A DNA stretch of 54,789 nt, from positions 1-54,789 of the forward strand of contig NZ_FNCN01000037.1 in the NCBI RefSeq assembly GCF_900100605.1. Direction: 5' to 3'. Below, in pieces: positions 53,168 through 54,789 of the stretch. The translations under genes were made by a program, and so were the position numbers. The DNA comes from Sinosporangium album. Its GTDB lineage: Bacteria > Actinomycetota > Actinomycetes > Streptosporangiales > Streptosporangiaceae. Position 1 is the first letter of the stretch. Each line of letters opens with the position of its first letter. The notes under the pieces were generated by a model. That model was not told the origin of the DNA. It saw only the letters and a program-made list of their open reading frames with translations, and made no database searches.

Positions 53168-54202
53168 ATGCCCTCTGAGGCCACCCGTGCCGTGTCCGAG
53201 CTGTCGACGATCGGGTCGCCCACCCTGTGGGCGATCACCGTGGCGGGGTTGGCCTTGCTGCTGATCATGGACTTCCTGCTGACCCGCCGCCCGCACGAAG
53301 TGCGCATGCGCGAGGCGGTGGCGTGGTCGATCTTCTACCTGGCACTGCCGATCGCCTTCGGACTGTACGTGTGGCTGTCGTTCGGTAGCGGAGTCGCGGT
53401 GGAGTTCTTCACCGGCTACGTGGTGGAGAAGTCGCTCTCGGTCGACAACCTGTTCGTGTTCATGCTGCTGCTGTCCGCCTTCGCCGTCCCCGCCGCCTAC
53501 GTGCAGCGGGTCCTGCTGTACGGCATCGTGGGAGCGCTGGTGCTGCGGGGGATATTCATCGCCCTGGGCGCGGCCGTACTGCAGAGCGGGACGTGGGCGT
53601 TCCTGCTGTTCGGCGCCATCCTCATCCTGACCGCCGGCAAGGTGTTCAAGGAGGCGCTGGGCGGGCAGCAGCACCAAGTCGACATTTCCGGCATGCGCAC
53701 CGTCCGGCTGCTGCGCCGCCTCATGCCGGTCACCAACGACTACCGCGGCGCCCACCTGGTCGTGCGGGAGAACGGGCGCCGCGCGCTCACGCCGCTCGCT
53801 CTGGCCATGGTGGCCGTCTTCGTCACCGACATCGTCTTCGCCGTCGACTCCGTCCCCGCCGTCTACGGCGTCACCGAGGACCCCTTCCTGGTCTTCGCCA
53901 CCAACGCCTTCGCCCTCCTCGGCCTGCGCGCCCTCTACTTCGTCCTGCAAGGGGCGCTGGCCAAGCTGCGCCACCTCAACCACGGCCTCGCGATCATCCT
54001 CGCCTTCATCGGGGTCAAGCTCGTGCTCCACTGGGCGCACGGGATCTGGCCCCAGACCCCGGAGATCCCGACGCCGGTGTCGCTGGGCGTCATCATCGGC
54101 GTCCTGGCCACCGTCACGATCACGAGTGTGCGAGCCAACCGGCGAGACGGCGCTCGGTCATCCGCCTCACCCGATGAGCAGCCCGAGCGCTCACACCCCT
54201 GA
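53168..54202 (+). CDS. TerC-family integral membrane protein (Mn2+ exporter type, Alx-like)
   Basis: The 344-residue protein has about nine membrane helices and the TerC pattern: FFTGYVVEKSLSVDNLFVFMLLL with acidic residues inside a helix, LRGIFIALGAAVL, DYRGAHLVVRENGRRALTPLALAMVAVFVTDIVFAVDSVPAV in outline, TNAFALLGLRALYFVL. Conserved intramembrane Glu/Asp residues probably carry Mn2+. Such proteins export manganese in other bacteria; the name comes from tellurite resistance. Control by the upstream riboswitch is strongly supported. The last about 30 residues are a charged tail. Confidence 0.94.
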   Translation: MPSEATRAVSELSTIGSPTLWAITVAGLALLLIMDFLLTRRPHEVRMREAVAWSIFYLALPIAFGLYVWLSFGSGVAVEFFTGYVVEKSLSVDNLFVFMLLLSAFAVPAAYVQRVLLYGIVGALVLRGIFIALGAAVLQSGTWAFLLFGAILILTAGKVFKEALGGQQHQVDISGMRTVRLLRRLMPVTNDYRGAHLVVRENGRRALTPLALAMVAVFVTDIVFAVDSVPAVYGVTEDPFLVFATNAFALLGLRALYFVLQGALAKLRHLNHGLAIILAFIGVKLVLHWAHGIWPQTPEIPTPVSLGVIIGVLATVTITSVRANRRDGARSSASPDEQPERSHP

Positions 54203-54441
54203 CCGCGGCGACATTCCCTCGTCGTACGGCGGGCGCGCCCGAAACCGGGTCCCGAGTCGGCGTGCGGCTCGGCCCGGCGGGCCCCGGGAGGTCGACCCGG
54301 TCTCCGCAGGCGCCTGCGGCCCTCGTGGAACCTGGCCGCTGCCGTACCGGACGAGGGGGAGAAGGCCCACTTGGGGGACCGGGCGGCCGGCAGTCGGCCG
54401 CCGAGACCGTCCAACCGGAGGGTTGCCCCACGGCGTGTGGT

Positions 54442-54789
54442 TCACGTCGTCCCCTCCAGGGCCGGGGCCATGGCCGACTCGGCCAGCCCGGCGACCAGCG
54501 GAGCCAGGCGGTGGAGCTCTTCGAGATGGGGGGCGCTCAGCAGTGCGAGCTTCCCCTCGCCCTTCTCCGTGAGCATGAGGCGGACGATCCGGCGGTCGCC
54601 GCTGAGGCTGCGGTTGCGCGTGACCAGCCCCATCTGCTCCACCCGGTTGACCAATTGGACGGTGCTGTGGTGCCGGGTGCAGAGGTATTCGGCGAGGTCC
54701 CCGATGGTCGGCCCCCGCGGGTCGGAATGCCCCCGGATCGCCAGCAGCAGTTGGTGCTGGGCGGCCGTGAGCCCCACCTCGGCGGCCTG
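54442..54789 (-). CDS. MarR-family transcriptional regulator, 5'-truncated by window end
   Basis: The frame is open to the window edge (AAEVGLTAAQHQLLLAI), so the N-terminus lies outside. The winged helix is evident: TIGDLAEYLCTRHHSTVQLVNRVEQMGLVTR in outline, wing NRSLSGDRRIVRLMLTEKG, and a C-terminal dimer helix. Ligand and targets unknown. It is convergent with the TerC gene, with about 240 bases between holding nothing recognised. Confidence 0.93.
   Translation of the reverse strand, partial: QAAEVGLTAAQHQLLLAIRGHSDPRGPTIGDLAEYLCTRHHSTVQLVNRVEQMGLVTRNRSLSGDRRIVRLMLTEKGEGKLALLSAPHLEELHRLAPLVAGLAESAMAPALEGTT

Overview
The window is high-GC DNA with the codon use, gene families and compact overlapping operons of a filamentous actinomycete. 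The mix of a graspetide locus, XRE/DUF397 pairs, aromatic-polyene genes and TIGR03086-type proteins suggests Streptosporangiales (Nonomuraea, Microbispora or Streptosporangium-like). No rRNA, tRNA, CRISPR array or replication origin was seen.

Positions 1-3665 hold a ribosomal-peptide island. An IS3-family element (1-739) abuts a minus-strand operon: small hypothetical gene, anti-sigma-type ATPase, small hypothetical gene, TgmA-like graspetide precursor, TgmB-like ATP-grasp ligase. The ligase keeps only its pre-ATP-grasp domain and ends at the IS edge. A divergent XRE/DUF5753 regulator with a DUF397 partner faces this operon across a 10-bp inverted repeat.

Positions 3908-20087 are part of a candicidin/FR-008-type aromatic polyene cluster. 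On the minus strand, in transcription order, lie a glycosyltransferase, a sugar aminotransferase, a P450, a ferredoxin, a type II thioesterase, a fused aminodeoxychorismate synthase (pabAB), a starter-unit PKS (acyl-adenylating domain-ACP-KS-AT-ACP) and a two-gene ABC exporter. A divergent PAS-LuxR activator carries a TTA codon, and operator-like sites lie upstream. The PKS makes only the first extension and ends in a docking-type tail. None of the later polyene PKS genes is in the window.

Positions 20293-23190 are a rearrangement scar. A glutamine amidotransferase gene is split into two halves in opposite orientation, as a simple inversion would leave it. Fragments of a response regulator, an IS605-type TnpB and an FtsX-type permease sit at the junctions, around an intact long TetR regulator.

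Positions 23481-44222 are ordinary accessory chromosome. They hold twin SnoaL-like genes, an L7/L12-domain membrane protein, a PIG-L deacetylase, a GH65 phosphorylase with beta-phosphoglucomutase, several alpha/beta hydrolases with their regulators, a ribbon-helix-helix protein, a lipoprotein/thioredoxin-reductase-like pair, a solute-binding protein with an amidohydrolase and GntR regulator, a small secreted four-cysteine peptide, a decayed sigma factor and a BtrH-like protein.

Positions 44283-54789 hold a full-length DNA polymerase III alpha subunit coupled to a small zinc-ribbon gene, a LysR regulator, an MDR oxidoreductase, decayed gene pieces, a TetR/hydrolase pair, a TerC-family membrane protein preceded by a yybP-ykoY (manganese) riboswitch with a visible Shine-Dalgarno switch, and a MarR regulator cut by the window end.
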